A DNA stretch of 50,358 nucleotides. Source: an uncultured Alistipes sp. (GTDB taxonomy: Bacteria > Bacteroidota > Bacteroidia > Bacteroidales > Rikenellaceae). The notes under the pieces are model-generated. The model made no database searches, was not told the DNA's origin, and saw only the letters and a program-made list of their open reading frames with translations. Where the stretch lies: positions 1 to 50,358 of the forward strand of contig UQKD01000023.1 of assembly GCA_900541585.1 (NCBI GenBank), read 5' to 3'. Each line of letters starts with the position of its first letter. Within the stretch, counting starts at the first letter, position 1. A program made the position numbers and the translations under genes. Shown one piece after another: positions 39,778 to 50,358 of the stretch.

Positions 39778-40506
39778 ATGTTAAGTGCTTTATACTACCT
39801 TTTTTTGGTGCTTCTGTGCACGCTCTTTATGATTCTGTCGGCCCTTGCGCTGGTCGTCTGCTATCCCTTCGACCGGGGGCGCCGGACGGTGCACGAGCTG
39901 TCGCGCATCCTGGTGCGGATTTTCTTCTTCATCCCGCCCTTCTGGCGGCAGCGGGTCATCGGCCGCGAACTGATCGACCGGAAGAGGCGCTACGTCATCG
40001 TCGTCAACCACAACACGGTGATCGACATCCCGGCGCTTTACTACATTCCGCTCAATTTCCGCTGGGTATCGAAGCGCGAGGTCTTCCGAACGCCCTTTTT
40101 CGGACAGTACCTCCTGCTTCACGGCGACATCTGCATCAACCGCGGCCACGCCGCCGCCGCGCTGGAACAGCTGGTCCGCGACGGGAAAAAGTGGATTTCG
40201 CGCGGGGCTTCGGTGGCGGTTTTCCCCGAGGGCACGCGCTCGAAAGACGGTGAGATCCACCGCTTCAAGGCCGGAGCCTTCACGCTGGCCAAGGAGGCCG
40301 GCGTGGACATCCTTCCCGTGGTGCTGGACGGAACCAAGACGCTGATCAAAAAGAACCTGGCATTCAACTGGGGCAACCGGATCACCGTCCGCGTGCTGCC
40401 TCCCGTCCCGGCCGCGGAGGTCGCCGCTCTGGAGACGCACCTCCTGATGCAGACGGTTCGCGACCGCATGTGCGGGGCGCTCGCCGAAATCCGGAAACAG
40501 CAATAG
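39778..40506 (+). CDS. plsC: 1-acyl-sn-glycerol-3-phosphate acyltransferase
   Basis: 242-residue inner-membrane acyltransferase making phosphatidic acid from lysophosphatidic acid. Two N-terminal hydrophobic segments (about 4-30) precede the catalytic HX4D motif in VVNHNTVID (His78, Asp83) and the glycerophosphate-binding FPEGTRS (about 149-155). ATG 39778 is chosen because it directly precedes the first helix. It precedes parE by 3 nt and may form one transcript with the topoisomerase IV genes. Confidence 0.92.
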   Translation: MLSALYYLFLVLLCTLFMILSALALVVCYPFDRGRRTVHELSRILVRIFFFIPPFWRQRVIGRELIDRKRRYVIVVNHNTVIDIPALYYIPLNFRWVSKREVFRTPFFGQYLLLHGDICINRGHAAAALEQLVRDGKKWISRGASVAVFPEGTRSKDGEIHRFKAGAFTLAKEAGVDILPVVLDGTKTLIKKNLAFNWGNRITVRVLPPVPAAEVAALETHLLMQTVRDRMCGALAEIRKQQ

Positions 40507-40509
40507 ATT

Positions 40510-42387
40510 ATGGCAGATTTACTCAATACCAACTCGAACGCAACCAATTACGGCGACGACGCCATCGTGACCCTCTCTCCGAGGGAGCACATCCGCCTGC
40601 GCCCCGGCATGTACGTCGGCGTGGTGGGCGACGGTTCGCAGCCCGACGAGGCGCTCTACGTGCTGATCAAGGAGGTCGTGGACAACTCGATCGACGAATT
40701 TATCATGGGTGCGGGCCGGCAGATCGACATCACGCTGGCCGACAACGTGGTCACGGTGCGCGACTACGGCCGCGGCATCCCCCTCAAGTCGCTCGCGGCG
40801 GCCGTCGGGCAGATGAACACGGGCGGCAAGTACGGGGGCGACGCCTTCAAGAAGACCGTGGGTCTGAACGGTGTGGGCGTCAAGGCCGTGAACATGCTTT
40901 CCGAAGAGTTTACGGCCCGCTCGGTGCGCGACGGCGAAGCCCGTACGGTGACCTTCGCCAAGGGACTCGAAGTGAGCGACCGGTGGGAGAGCGGGGTCAG
41001 CGAGAAGAACGGCACGTTCATCTCGTACCGCGTCGACAAGGAGATTTTCGGCCAGTACGCCTACAACCTCGAATACGTCGAGCAGAAAATCCGCAATTAC
41101 AGCTACCTGAACCTGGGCTTGACGCTCAATTTCAACGGCAAGAGCTACGTTTCGAAAAACGGCCTGCTGGACCTCGTGAACGACAACATGACCGAGGACC
41201 CGCTCTACCCGCCGATCCACCTCACGGGGGAGGACATCGAGGTGGTGATCACCCACGGCACGGGCTACGGCGAGAGCTACGACTCGTTCGTCAACGGCCA
41301 GCACACCACGCAGGGCGGCACGCACCAGACGGCCCTGCGCGCCGCCGTCGCCAAGACGGTCAAGGAGTTCTACCACAAGGACTACGACCCCTCGGACATC
41401 CGCACGTCGATCATCGCGGCCATTTCGATCAAGGTCACCGATCCGATCTTCGAGAACCAGATGAAGACCAAGTACGGTTCGAAGGAGGTCGAGCCGGGGG
41501 TTTCGGTCAACAACTTCGTGGCCGACTTCCTCACCAAGCACCTCGACGACTACCTGCATAAGCACGCCGAGACGGCGCAGATTCTCCAGAAGAAGATCGT
41601 CGAGAACGAGAAGGAGCGCAAGGCGATCTCGGGCATCCAGAAGAAGGCCCGCGAGACGGCCAAGAAGGTGAGCCTGAACAACAAGAAGCTGCGCGACTGC
41701 AAGATCCACCGCACGGACCGCAACGAGCTGGCCGAGCAGTCGATGATCTTCATCACGGAGGGTAACTCGGCGTCGGGCTCGATCACCAAGAGCCGCGACG
41801 TGCGAACGCAGGCGGTCTTCTCGCTGCGCGGCAAGCCGCTCAACTGCTACGGGCTGACGAAGAAGGTGGTCTACGAGAACGAGGAGTTCAACCTCCTTCA
41901 GGCGGCGCTGAACATCGAGGAGGACATGGACAACCTGCGCTACAACAAGGTCGTCATCGCCACCGATGCCGATGTCGACGGCATGCACATCCGCCTCTTG
42001 ATGATGACCTTCTTCCTGCAGTTCTTCCCCGAGGTGATCCGCCAGGGGCATCTGTTCGTGCTGCAAACCCCGCTGTTCCGCGTGCGCAACAAGAAGGAGA
42101 CGCTCTACTGCTACTCCGAGGAGGAGCGGCTGAAGGCCGTCGCCCGGTGCGGCGCGAACGCCGAGATCACGCGCTTCAAAGGTCTGGGCGAGATTTCGCC
42201 CGACGAGTTCAAGGAGTTCATCGGCGAGAACATGCGTCTGGACAAGGTCCGCATCACGAAGGACGACCCGATCCACGACCTGCTGGAGTTCTACATGGGT
42301 AAGAACACCTACGAACGGCAGGGCTTCATCATCGACAACCTGCGCATCGAGGAGGACATCGTCGAGCAGGACCTGAAAATCAGCTAA
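40510..42387 (+). CDS. parE: DNA topoisomerase IV subunit B
   Basis: 625-residue type IIA topoisomerase ATPase subunit. GHKL motifs: [11 protein letters not shown] (Glu55, Asn59), RDYGRGIP and NTGGKYGG with [11 protein letters not shown]; then the transducer domain; then TOPRIM with [11 protein letters not shown] (about 417) and the metal-binding ATDADVDG. It lacks the long insertion of proteobacterial GyrB. I assign ParE rather than GyrB from its size and the direct coupling to a subunit A gene 6 nt downstream, as is usual for topoisomerase IV in Bacteroidetes. Confidence 0.92.
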   Translation: MADLLNTNSNATNYGDDAIVTLSPREHIRLRPGMYVGVVGDGSQPDEALYVLIKEVVDNSIDEFIMGAGRQIDITLADNVVTVRDYGRGIPLKSLAAAVGQMNTGGKYGGDAFKKTVGLNGVGVKAVNMLSEEFTARSVRDGEARTVTFAKGLEVSDRWESGVSEKNGTFISYRVDKEIFGQYAYNLEYVEQKIRNYSYLNLGLTLNFNGKSYVSKNGLLDLVNDNMTEDPLYPPIHLTGEDIEVVITHGTGYGESYDSFVNGQHTTQGGTHQTALRAAVAKTVKEFYHKDYDPSDIRTSIIAAISIKVTDPIFENQMKTKYGSKEVEPGVSVNNFVADFLTKHLDDYLHKHAETAQILQKKIVENEKERKAISGIQKKARETAKKVSLNNKKLRDCKIHRTDRNELAEQSMIFITEGNSASGSITKSRDVRTQAVFSLRGKPLNCYGLTKKVVYENEEFNLLQAALNIEEDMDNLRYNKVVIATDADVDGMHIRLLMMTFFLQFFPEVIRQGHLFVLQTPLFRVRNKKETLYCYSEEERLKAVARCGANAEITRFKGLGEISPDEFKEFIGENMRLDKVRITKDDPIHDLLEFYMGKNTYERQGFIIDNLRIEEDIVEQDLKIS

Positions 42388-42393
42388 CGGAAT

Positions 42394-45264
42394 ATGGCAG
42401 AGAACAAAGATAAAGACGAACTGATCCCGGGCGAAGCGTTCAGCGAGGACGCCTCGGCCCCCGAAACCGCGGACGATGCGGCGGACGACACGCCTGTGGC
42501 CGAGACTCCGGCCAAGGCGGGCAAGTTCGACCGCCTGACGCAGGAGGAGGGGGGCGTCCGCAAGCTCACGGGCATGTACAAGAACTGGTTCCTGGACTAC
42601 GCCTCGTACGTGATCCTCGAACGTGCCGTGCCGCATGTCGAGGACGGACTGAAACCCGTCCAGCGGCGCATCCTCCATGCGATGAAGGTCGTCGACGACG
42701 GCCGTTACAACAAGGTCGCCAACCTCGTGGGCCAGACCATGCAGTACCACCCGCACGGCGACGCGTCGATCAAGGACGCGCTGGTGCAGCTGGGGCAGAA
42801 GGACCTCTTGATCGACTGCCAGGGCAACTGGGGCAATATCCTCACGGGCGACGAGGCCGCCGCGGGCCGTTATATCGAGGCGCGCCTTTCGAAATTCGCC
42901 CTCGACGTGGTCTTCAACAAGAAGACGACGGAGTGGATGCTGTCGTACGACGGCCGCAAGGAGGAGCCTGTGACGCTTCCCATCAAGTTCCCGCTGCTGC
43001 TGGCACAGGGTTCGGACGGCATCGCCGTGGGTCTGGCTTCGAAAATCCTGCCCCACAACTTCGTGGAGCTGATCAACGCCGCCATTGCGCACCTCCAGGG
43101 GCGTGATTTCCAGCTTTACCCCGACTTCCCGACGGGCGGCATGGCCGACGTGAGCCGCTATAACGACGGTCTTCGCGGCGGTGCGGTGAAGGTGCGGGCG
43201 AAGATTTCGAAGATCGACAAACGGACGCTTGCCATCACCGAGATTCCCTATACCACGACCACCGAGTCGATCAAGGATTCGATCATCAAGGCCAACGACA
43301 AGGGCAAGATCAAGATCAAAAAGGTCGACGACAATACGGCCGACCGGGTCGAAATCGTCATTCAGGTCTCGCCCGACGAATCTTCGGACAAGACCATCGA
43401 CGCGCTCTACGCCTTCACCGACTGCGAGGTGTCGATCGCCCCGAACTCGTGCGTCATCTGGGACGAGAAGCCGCACTTCCTCGGGGTTTCGGAGATCCTG
43501 CGCCGCTCGGCCGAGCACACCAAGTCGCTGCTGGGCCTGGAGCTGAAAATCCGGCTGGGCGAGTTGAGCGAGGCGTGGCACGCCGCGTCGCTCGAACGCA
43601 TCTTCATCGAGAACAAACTCTACCAGCTGATCGAGGGCTGCAAGAGCCGCGAGGAGGCTTATGCCGCCGTCGATAAGGGGCTGGAACCCTTCAAGAAACG
43701 GCTGCGACGTGAAGTAACGCTTGAAGACGTGCAGAAGCTCACCGAGTTGAAATTTATCCGAATTTCGCGTTACGACAGCGAGAAGGCCGACAACGAGATC
43801 AGGCAGATCGAGGAGGACATCAAGTCGACGCAGTACAACCTGGACCACCTCACCGAATATGCCGTGGCCTGGTACGAGCGCATCCGCGACAAGTACGGCA
43901 AGGGCAAGGAGCGCCGCACCGAGCTGCGTGAGTTCGACTCGATCGAGGCTACGAAGGTGGCCGTCACGAACGCCAAACTGTACGTGGACCGGGCCGAGGG
44001 GTTCTTCGGCATCGGCAAGTCGATGAAGGATGCGGAATTCGTCTGCGACTGCTCGGACATCGACGACGTGATCGTCTTCACGAAAGACGGACGTTACGTG
44101 ATCACCAAGGTTTCGGACAAGGCTTTCTTCGACAGGAATATCTATTACATCGGGGTCTTCAAGCGCAACGACGACCGCACGATCTACAATGTCCTCTACC
44201 GCGACGGGAAGAACGGCGCGATCATGATGAAGCGTTGCGCCATCAAGGGCATCACGCGCGACAAGGAGTACGACATCACCAAGGGAACCGCGAAGAGCGA
44301 GATACTCTATATGTCTGTCAATCCGAACGGTGAGGCCGAGGTGCTGAAGGTTTACTTCAAGCCCCGTCCGCGCCTGAAGAAGGTGATCGTGGACCTCGAT
44401 TTCTCGACCCTCGCCATCAAGGGCCGCCAGAGCCAGGGCAACCTGTTCTCGCGCTACGGTATCCACAAGATCGTGCTGAAGGAGCGCGGAACCTCGACGC
44501 TCGGGGGGCAGAACATCTGGTTCGACGAAGATGTCCGCCGGCTGAACGCTGACGGGCGCGGCAAGCTGCTCGGCGAGTTCAAGGGCGACGACCGCCTGAT
44601 CGTCTGGACCTCGAAGAACCAGTACTATATCACCAACTACGACCTGGGCCAGCACTTCCCCGACGAAACCGTCCGCGTGGCGCGTTACGAGCCGGACCGG
44701 GTTTACAGCCTGTGTTATTACGACCGCGACCAGCGGTACTACTACATGAAGCGTTTCACGGCCGAAATGTCGGATAAGATGCAGGATTTCCTCGACGCCG
44801 ACGCCGATTTCGTCTGCGTGACGGACCGCGCCGGGGCCAAACTGGAGATCACCTACAAAGGGGCGCACGCCACGCGGCCTGCGGATGTGATCGACGTCGA
44901 CGAGTTCGTGGGCGTCAAGAGCCACCGCGCCAAGGGCAAACGCCTGACGACCTACGACGTGGACCGGCTGCGGATGATCGAACCCGAACTGCCGCCCGAG
45001 CCGGAACCGTCGGATGATGAGGGGCTTGAAGGCGGTCAGCTGACGGGCGCTTTAGCTGACGTAGCGCAAGGCGCTGTGACAGAGACGGAAAATTCCGGAA
45101 AATCCGCCCCGAAGAAGCCGTCCGCCGCGCAACCCGCCCCGGAGAAGGCTCCGGCCGGCCAGCCCCGCACGGGCACGGCGGCGGGGGGCGTGGAGTTCGA
45201 GGTGGAGCGTCCGAAGGGCGATGCCGGCGAGATGATCGACCCCGAGCAGCTGAACCTGTTTTAA
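42394..45264 (+). CDS. parC: DNA topoisomerase IV subunit A
   Basis: 956-residue DNA-cutting subunit. An acidic N-terminal extension (about 1-45) precedes the winged-helix/tower region: GLKPVQRRILHAM (85-97), YHPHGDASIKDAL and the active Tyr160 in GRYIEARL. The C-terminal beta-pinwheel (about 490-860) has degenerate blades and no perfect gyrase box, fitting topoisomerase IV. A low-complexity Glu/Pro/Ala tail of about 85 residues ends in GEMIDPEQLNLF, whose last five residues match the consensus beta-clamp-binding motif. Confidence 0.92.
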   Translation: MAENKDKDELIPGEAFSEDASAPETADDAADDTPVAETPAKAGKFDRLTQEEGGVRKLTGMYKNWFLDYASYVILERAVPHVEDGLKPVQRRILHAMKVVDDGRYNKVANLVGQTMQYHPHGDASIKDALVQLGQKDLLIDCQGNWGNILTGDEAAAGRYIEARLSKFALDVVFNKKTTEWMLSYDGRKEEPVTLPIKFPLLLAQGSDGIAVGLASKILPHNFVELINAAIAHLQGRDFQLYPDFPTGGMADVSRYNDGLRGGAVKVRAKISKIDKRTLAITEIPYTTTTESIKDSIIKANDKGKIKIKKVDDNTADRVEIVIQVSPDESSDKTIDALYAFTDCEVSIAPNSCVIWDEKPHFLGVSEILRRSAEHTKSLLGLELKIRLGELSEAWHAASLERIFIENKLYQLIEGCKSREEAYAAVDKGLEPFKKRLRREVTLEDVQKLTELKFIRISRYDSEKADNEIRQIEEDIKSTQYNLDHLTEYAVAWYERIRDKYGKGKERRTELREFDSIEATKVAVTNAKLYVDRAEGFFGIGKSMKDAEFVCDCSDIDDVIVFTKDGRYVITKVSDKAFFDRNIYYIGVFKRNDDRTIYNVLYRDGKNGAIMMKRCAIKGITRDKEYDITKGTAKSEILYMSVNPNGEAEVLKVYFKPRPRLKKVIVDLDFSTLAIKGRQSQGNLFSRYGIHKIVLKERGTSTLGGQNIWFDEDVRRLNADGRGKLLGEFKGDDRLIVWTSKNQYYITNYDLGQHFPDETVRVARYEPDRVYSLCYYDRDQRYYYMKRFTAEMSDKMQDFLDADADFVCVTDRAGAKLEITYKGAHATRPADVIDVDEFVGVKSHRAKGKRLTTYDVDRLRMIEPELPPEPEPSDDEGLEGGQLTGALADVAQGAVTETENSGKSAPKKPSAAQPAPEKAPAGQPRTGTAAGGVEFEVERPKGDAGEMIDPEQLNLF

Positions 45265-45277
45265 CGAACTGTTTGCG

Positions 45278-45805
45278 ATGAAACCTCTCTTTCTGGTCGG
45301 ATATATGGGCTGCGGCAAGAGCACCCTCGGACGCAAGCTGGCGCGGCGTCTGGGCGTCGATTTCATTGACACCGATGCGCTGGTCGAGGAGCGCGAAGGC
45401 GCCTCCGTGGCCGACGTCTTCCGTTACGAGGGCGAGGAGCGTTTCCGCGAGGCGGAGCGCCGGGTCCTCGACGAGGTGATCGCAGCAGCGCCCTTCGCCG
45501 TGGTCTCCACGGGGGGCGGGCTGCCCACGTGGCGCGACAACATGCCGTGCATGAACGCCGCTGGGCATACGGTCTACCTGCGCCGCTCGCCGGAGCAGAT
45601 CGCCTGCCGGTTAAGCCCCTACGGACGCCGCAAGCGGCCCCGACTGCAAGGTCTCGACGACGAACAGCTGGTGGCCTTCATGCGCAGCGACATGTCGGTC
45701 CGCGAACCGTTCTACGCACAGGCTTCGCTCGTCGTCGACTGCGACCCGATGTCCGACGAGGAGCTGATAGAATATATTCTGGGACGACTGACGGCCCGAA
45801 ATTGA
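45278..45805 (+). CDS. aroK: Shikimate kinase
   Basis: 175-residue P-loop kinase phosphorylating shikimate at O3 in aromatic amino acid synthesis. Walker A GYMGCGKST (8-16), FIDTDALVEE with the Mg/shikimate Asp residues, FREAERRVL with the shikimate-binding Arg, VSTGGGLPT and the lid Arg region YGRRKRPRL are all present. It starts 13 nt after parC and is probably co-transcribed with it. Confidence 0.96.
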   Translation: MKPLFLVGYMGCGKSTLGRKLARRLGVDFIDTDALVEEREGASVADVFRYEGEERFREAERRVLDEVIAAAPFAVVSTGGGLPTWRDNMPCMNAAGHTVYLRRSPEQIACRLSPYGRRKRPRLQGLDDEQLVAFMRSDMSVREPFYAQASLVVDCDPMSDEELIEYILGRLTARN

Positions 45806-45827
45806 GGAAATTCCGGGCGCATGCGAT

Positions 45828-45863
45828 AAGCCCCTCCCGAGGGATGGGCTTGGGGTGGGGTCA
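45828..45863. repeat. CCCCTCCC/GGGGTGGGG hairpin element
   Basis: AAGCCC-C-TCCC pairs with GGGA-T-GGGCTT, followed by GGGGTGGGGTC. Such GC-skewed hairpins occur between genes in many Bacteroidales genomes, to my recollection. It may terminate aroK transcription. It is followed by a small GCGCGGC/GCCGCG hairpin at about 45873-45891. Confidence 0.45.
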
Positions 45864-45917
45864 GACTTGTATGCGCGGCTGAAGGCCGCGGGTGAGGCAT
45901 CCGAAAAAACAAAAACC

Positions 45918-46703
45918 GTGAATGGATTTTCAAATAACGCTCCTATCGGAGTTTACGACTCGGGGCTGGGCGGACTGACCGTCTGGCGCGAGATCCGGCG
46001 CGCGCTGCCCGGCGAATCGCTCGCCTACCTCGGTGACGGCGCCAACTGCCCCTATGGCTCGCGGCCCCGCGAAGAGGTGCAGGCGCTGGCCGATGCCGCC
46101 GTCGCGCGGCTCGTGGAACTGGGCTGCAAGATGGTCGTCGTGGCCTGCAACACCGCCACGGCGGCGGCCATCGACTTCCTGCGCGAAAAATATGCCGGCG
46201 TGCCCATCGTGGGCATGGAGCCGGCCGTGAAACCGGCCTGCCTGGCGACCCGCAGCGGGGTGGTGGGGGTGCTGGCCACCGAGCGGAGCCTCGACGGGGA
46301 TCTGTTCCGCCGCACGGCCGCCCGGTACGGCAGCGGCATCGAGGTCCTGACCTACCCGGGCACGGGCTTCGTGGAGCTGGTCGAGGGTGACCGGGAGGAT
46401 ACGCCCGAGGCCGAAGCCACGGTGCGCGCCGCCGTGGAGCCGATGCTGGCGCGGGGCGCCGACCAGATCGTGCTGGGGTGCACGCACTATCCCTTCCTGA
46501 CGCCGGTGATGGAACGCATCGTCGGCGGGCGGGGCGTTGCGATCGTCGACCCGTCGCCCGCCGTCGCCCGCCGTGTCGGCCAGCTGCTCGACCGCGACGG
46601 CCTGCGCGCCTCGGCGGATAACCGCCCCGTGTTCACGTTCCACACCTTCGCCGGCGAAGCCTACCGCCTCCGCCTCGAACGGAAGGCGCAGCAGTCTTTG
46701 TGA
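45918..46703 (+). CDS. murI: Glutamate racemase
   Basis: 261 residues converting L- to D-glutamate for peptidoglycan. The paired catalytic Cys are in VVACNTATA (Cys77) and LGCTHYPF (Cys188, with His190); the N-terminal IGVYDSGLGGLTV carries the acid Asp. The start is uncertain: the frame is open to a GTG at 45855 inside the hairpin element, while GTG 45918 is preceded by an A-rich stretch typical of Bacteroidetes starts and gives a family-like N-terminus, so it is preferred. No in-frame ATG is available. Confidence 0.93.
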   Translation: MNGFSNNAPIGVYDSGLGGLTVWREIRRALPGESLAYLGDGANCPYGSRPREEVQALADAAVARLVELGCKMVVVACNTATAAAIDFLREKYAGVPIVGMEPAVKPACLATRSGVVGVLATERSLDGDLFRRTAARYGSGIEVLTYPGTGFVELVEGDREDTPEAEATVRAAVEPMLARGADQIVLGCTHYPFLTPVMERIVGGRGVAIVDPSPAVARRVGQLLDRDGLRASADNRPVFTFHTFAGEAYRLRLERKAQQSL

Positions 46704-46721
46704 AAGCCCTTTCCCTGAACG

Positions 46722-46765
46722 AAAAGCCCGGACTCCGACAAGCGGAGCCCGGGCCTGTATTTCGT
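46722..46765. terminator. Terminator between murI and acyltransferase
   Basis: GCCCGG-A-CTCCG pairs with CGGAG-C-CCGGGC around ACAAG; T-rich on the minus-strand side (CTTTTCG) and moderately so on the plus side. It serves the two convergent genes. Confidence 0.7.
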
Positions 46766-46775
46766 TTTCCGGGCG

Positions 46776-47936
46776 TCAGCCCATGATGTAGACGGCCTTT
46801 TTGCCCAGCAGCCTGTACATCAGGGCCGTGAATCCCCAGGCCACGAGGAAGATGCACACCGACATCAGCGGAACCTGCAGCGGAATGGGCAGCGACGAGG
46901 GGCCGATCAGCAGGAAGAACGGACCTACGAGGAAATAGTGGACGATGTAGATGCCGAACCCGCATTTGGTGATGTTGGCCAGCAGCCGGGCGACCCGCTC
47001 GCTGTTTATCCGCACCTTCTGGAACAGCAGGAACACCGCGGCGGTCATGATCGCCACGTTCGGGCTGCAGAAGGTGAAGAACAGTTCCATGTCCGCCTCG
47101 GTCGACATCGCGTCGGCGGCCGCTGCGGCGAACCCGGAGTAGGTGACCCAATACCCCGCGCCGAACAGCACGGCGCTGATCGCGAGGGTTTTCGGAAAAC
47201 TCCAGCCGTTGCCTTTTTTCAGGTAGTGGCCCAGGACGAGGTAGCCGTTGAATCCGGCGAAGTAGTAGAACATCCCGAAGGCGTTCCAGGTGCTTTCGCC
47301 GAAGAGGTAGCCGACGCCGAACCACGGGGCGACGTACGCTGTGGCGTAGGGAATGAAGAGCGATGCGAACCAGATGCCCAGGTAGACGCGCTTTTCCTTC
47401 GCGGCCGCCTTTTCGATCCACGCCGAGAAGAACGGCATGTAGAGGTAAAGTCCGATCAGCAGGTACATGTACCACATGTGGTTCTCCTTGAAGCTGAACT
47501 GGAAGGGGATCATCGCCACGTCCCGGAGCGAGTCGCCCAGCGCCTGCGATTCGCTTCCTTGGGTGTAGCAGAAGAAGTCGCCGATGATGCTCTTGTCCAG
47601 TCCCAGGACGCCCGTGAACCACGGGAAGAGGTTGTAGAGCACCGACCAGATCACGACGGGAAAGAGGATGCGGAAGATGCGTTTTTTGTAGAACGCGCCC
47701 AGCGGCTGGCCGACGGGCAGCAGCAGCAGTCCGGTCATCATCGCGAACAGCGGCACGGAGGGGCGGAACAGCGATCCGTAGATGGCGGCCCAGCGGGTGT
47801 ACTCGGGGATGTCCCGCATCGTGGGTGAGATGTAGAAGGGATCGATGCAGTGCACGCCGATCACCATGAGGATCGCCGCGAGCCGGACGACGTCCAGCCA
47901 GACGATGTGTTTTTTGGTTTCTGTCTTGAGTTCCAT
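46776..47936 (-). CDS. Acyltransferase family 3 membrane protein
   Basis: 386 residues with about ten membrane helices. The N-terminal WLDVVRLAAILMVIGVHCIDP carries the conserved Asp and the catalytic-type His of the acyltransferase 3 (OafA/NodX-like) family, which move acyl groups onto glycans or other envelope molecules. The acceptor cannot be predicted, and no glycan locus adjoins. ATG at 47936 is chosen because upstream in-frame residues are Arg-rich and lie before the -7 box region. Single gene, convergent with murI. Confidence 0.88.
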   Translation of the reverse strand: MELKTETKKHIVWLDVVRLAAILMVIGVHCIDPFYISPTMRDIPEYTRWAAIYGSLFRPSVPLFAMMTGLLLLPVGQPLGAFYKKRIFRILFPVVIWSVLYNLFPWFTGVLGLDKSIIGDFFCYTQGSESQALGDSLRDVAMIPFQFSFKENHMWYMYLLIGLYLYMPFFSAWIEKAAAKEKRVYLGIWFASLFIPYATAYVAPWFGVGYLFGESTWNAFGMFYYFAGFNGYLVLGHYLKKGNGWSFPKTLAISAVLFGAGYWVTYSGFAAAAADAMSTEADMELFFTFCSPNVAIMTAAVFLLFQKVRINSERVARLLANITKCGFGIYIVHYFLVGPFFLLIGPSSLPIPLQVPLMSVCIFLVAWGFTALMYRLLGKKAVYIMG

Positions 47937-47997
47937 TTCAGTTCGGGTTTCGTGATTGCCGGCTCTCCGTCGTCCGTTTCGGTGCGGAAGCCGTGTG

Positions 47998-48005
47998 CAA
48001 AGGTA
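47998..48005 (-). promoter_or_regulatory. -7 box of acyltransferase 3 gene
   Basis: TACCTTTG on the minus strand, about 62 nt before the ATG; no TTTG at standard -33 distance. Confidence 0.55.
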
Positions 48006-48102
48006 ATGGATTCCCTCTTTCCCGGAGGCCAATTTTCGGTCAAAATCGTGACCGGCGGCCAAGAAAGTTCGCTGCGGTCCCGGAATTGTCGGAAAAAATT
48101 AG

Positions 48103-48110
48103 TACCTTCG
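48103..48110 (+). promoter_or_regulatory. -7 box of ftsK
   Basis: TACCTTCG, one mismatch to TAnnTTTG, 25 nt before ATG 48135. The -33 is not clear. Confidence 0.45.
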
Positions 48111-48134
48111 CTCGATAATATCGACATTCGGGAA

Positions 48135-50358
<2,224 letters not shown>

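Noticed and set aside
40519..44925. 1468-codon open frame on the minus strand across parE and parC
   Set aside because: Runs through both topoisomerase genes and the gap between them; it is a codon-bias artefact.

Overview
The window looks like chromosomal DNA of a GC-rich member of the Bacteroidales, most probably Alistipes or a close relative in Rikenellaceae. The reasons are the many promoters of the Bacteroidetes type (-33 TTTG and -7 TAnnTTTG about 19-21 nt apart), the near absence of Shine-Dalgarno sites, a fused SecDF, Bacteroidetes-restricted families (DUF4831, TIGR02757, BT0820-like HAD, OMP_b-brl_3 receptor, DUF4396) and high-GC codon use that produces very long antisense shadow frames. 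I see no rRNA, tRNA, CRISPR array, insertion sequence or phage genes.

Layout. 1-402 is non-coding, with hairpin repeats and an unusual candidate promoter for dnaK (403-2328). A Gdx/SugE-type SMR exporter (2448-2768) faces a DMT permease (2835-3713, minus). secDF (3980-7012) is followed by a tightly overlapping seven-gene operon (7130-11873): YbbR-like, coaE, folP, an unknown membrane protein, a lolD-like ATPase, a TIGR02757 protein and trmN6. A DUF4831 protein and an AlkD-like protein follow (11927-13484). On the minus strand, 13481-17482 holds thioredoxin, a UXS-like epimerase with altered catalytic residues, radA, a lipoprotein and a LUD-domain protein. Next comes a minus operon of a degenerate LytM protein, dxr, rseP and a small membrane protein (21346 down to 17628).

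21478-22389 is a sugar nucleotidyltransferase, followed by 450 bp of palindromes and low-complexity DNA. A minus operon (26497 down to 22841) encodes a Wza-like exporter, a Wzc-like BY-kinase with a Gly-Tyr repeat tail, and a BT0820-like HAD phosphatase: polysaccharide export and its phospho-control. 26660-31895 is an intracellular alpha-glucan block: beta-phosphoglucomutase, GH65 phosphorylase, GH13 hydrolase and an exported SGNH esterase. 32198-33460 encodes a surface-type lipoprotein and an outer-membrane protein. 33694-36208 encodes TPM, LemA and a DMT permease. 39417 down to 36210 encodes a TonB-type receptor and a Met-rich DUF4396 protein.

A structured intergenic region (39418-39777) contains divergent promoters, an operator-like palindrome and a short ORF with adjacent Cys codons inside a hairpin. 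It is followed by plsC, topoisomerase IV (parE, parC), aroK and murI, a minus-strand acyltransferase-3 protein, and ftsK, which runs off the window end.

Most of the window is housekeeping. The most interesting signals are the candidate Cys leader/attenuator (39519-39600) beside the palindromic operator, the dnaK promoter with repeated TGNCA sites, a clamp-binding-like QLNLF tail on topoisomerase IV subunit A, the active-site-degenerate UXS paralogue, and intergenic mini-repeats recruited as start regions. I did not find a clear new multi-gene defence or mobile system.
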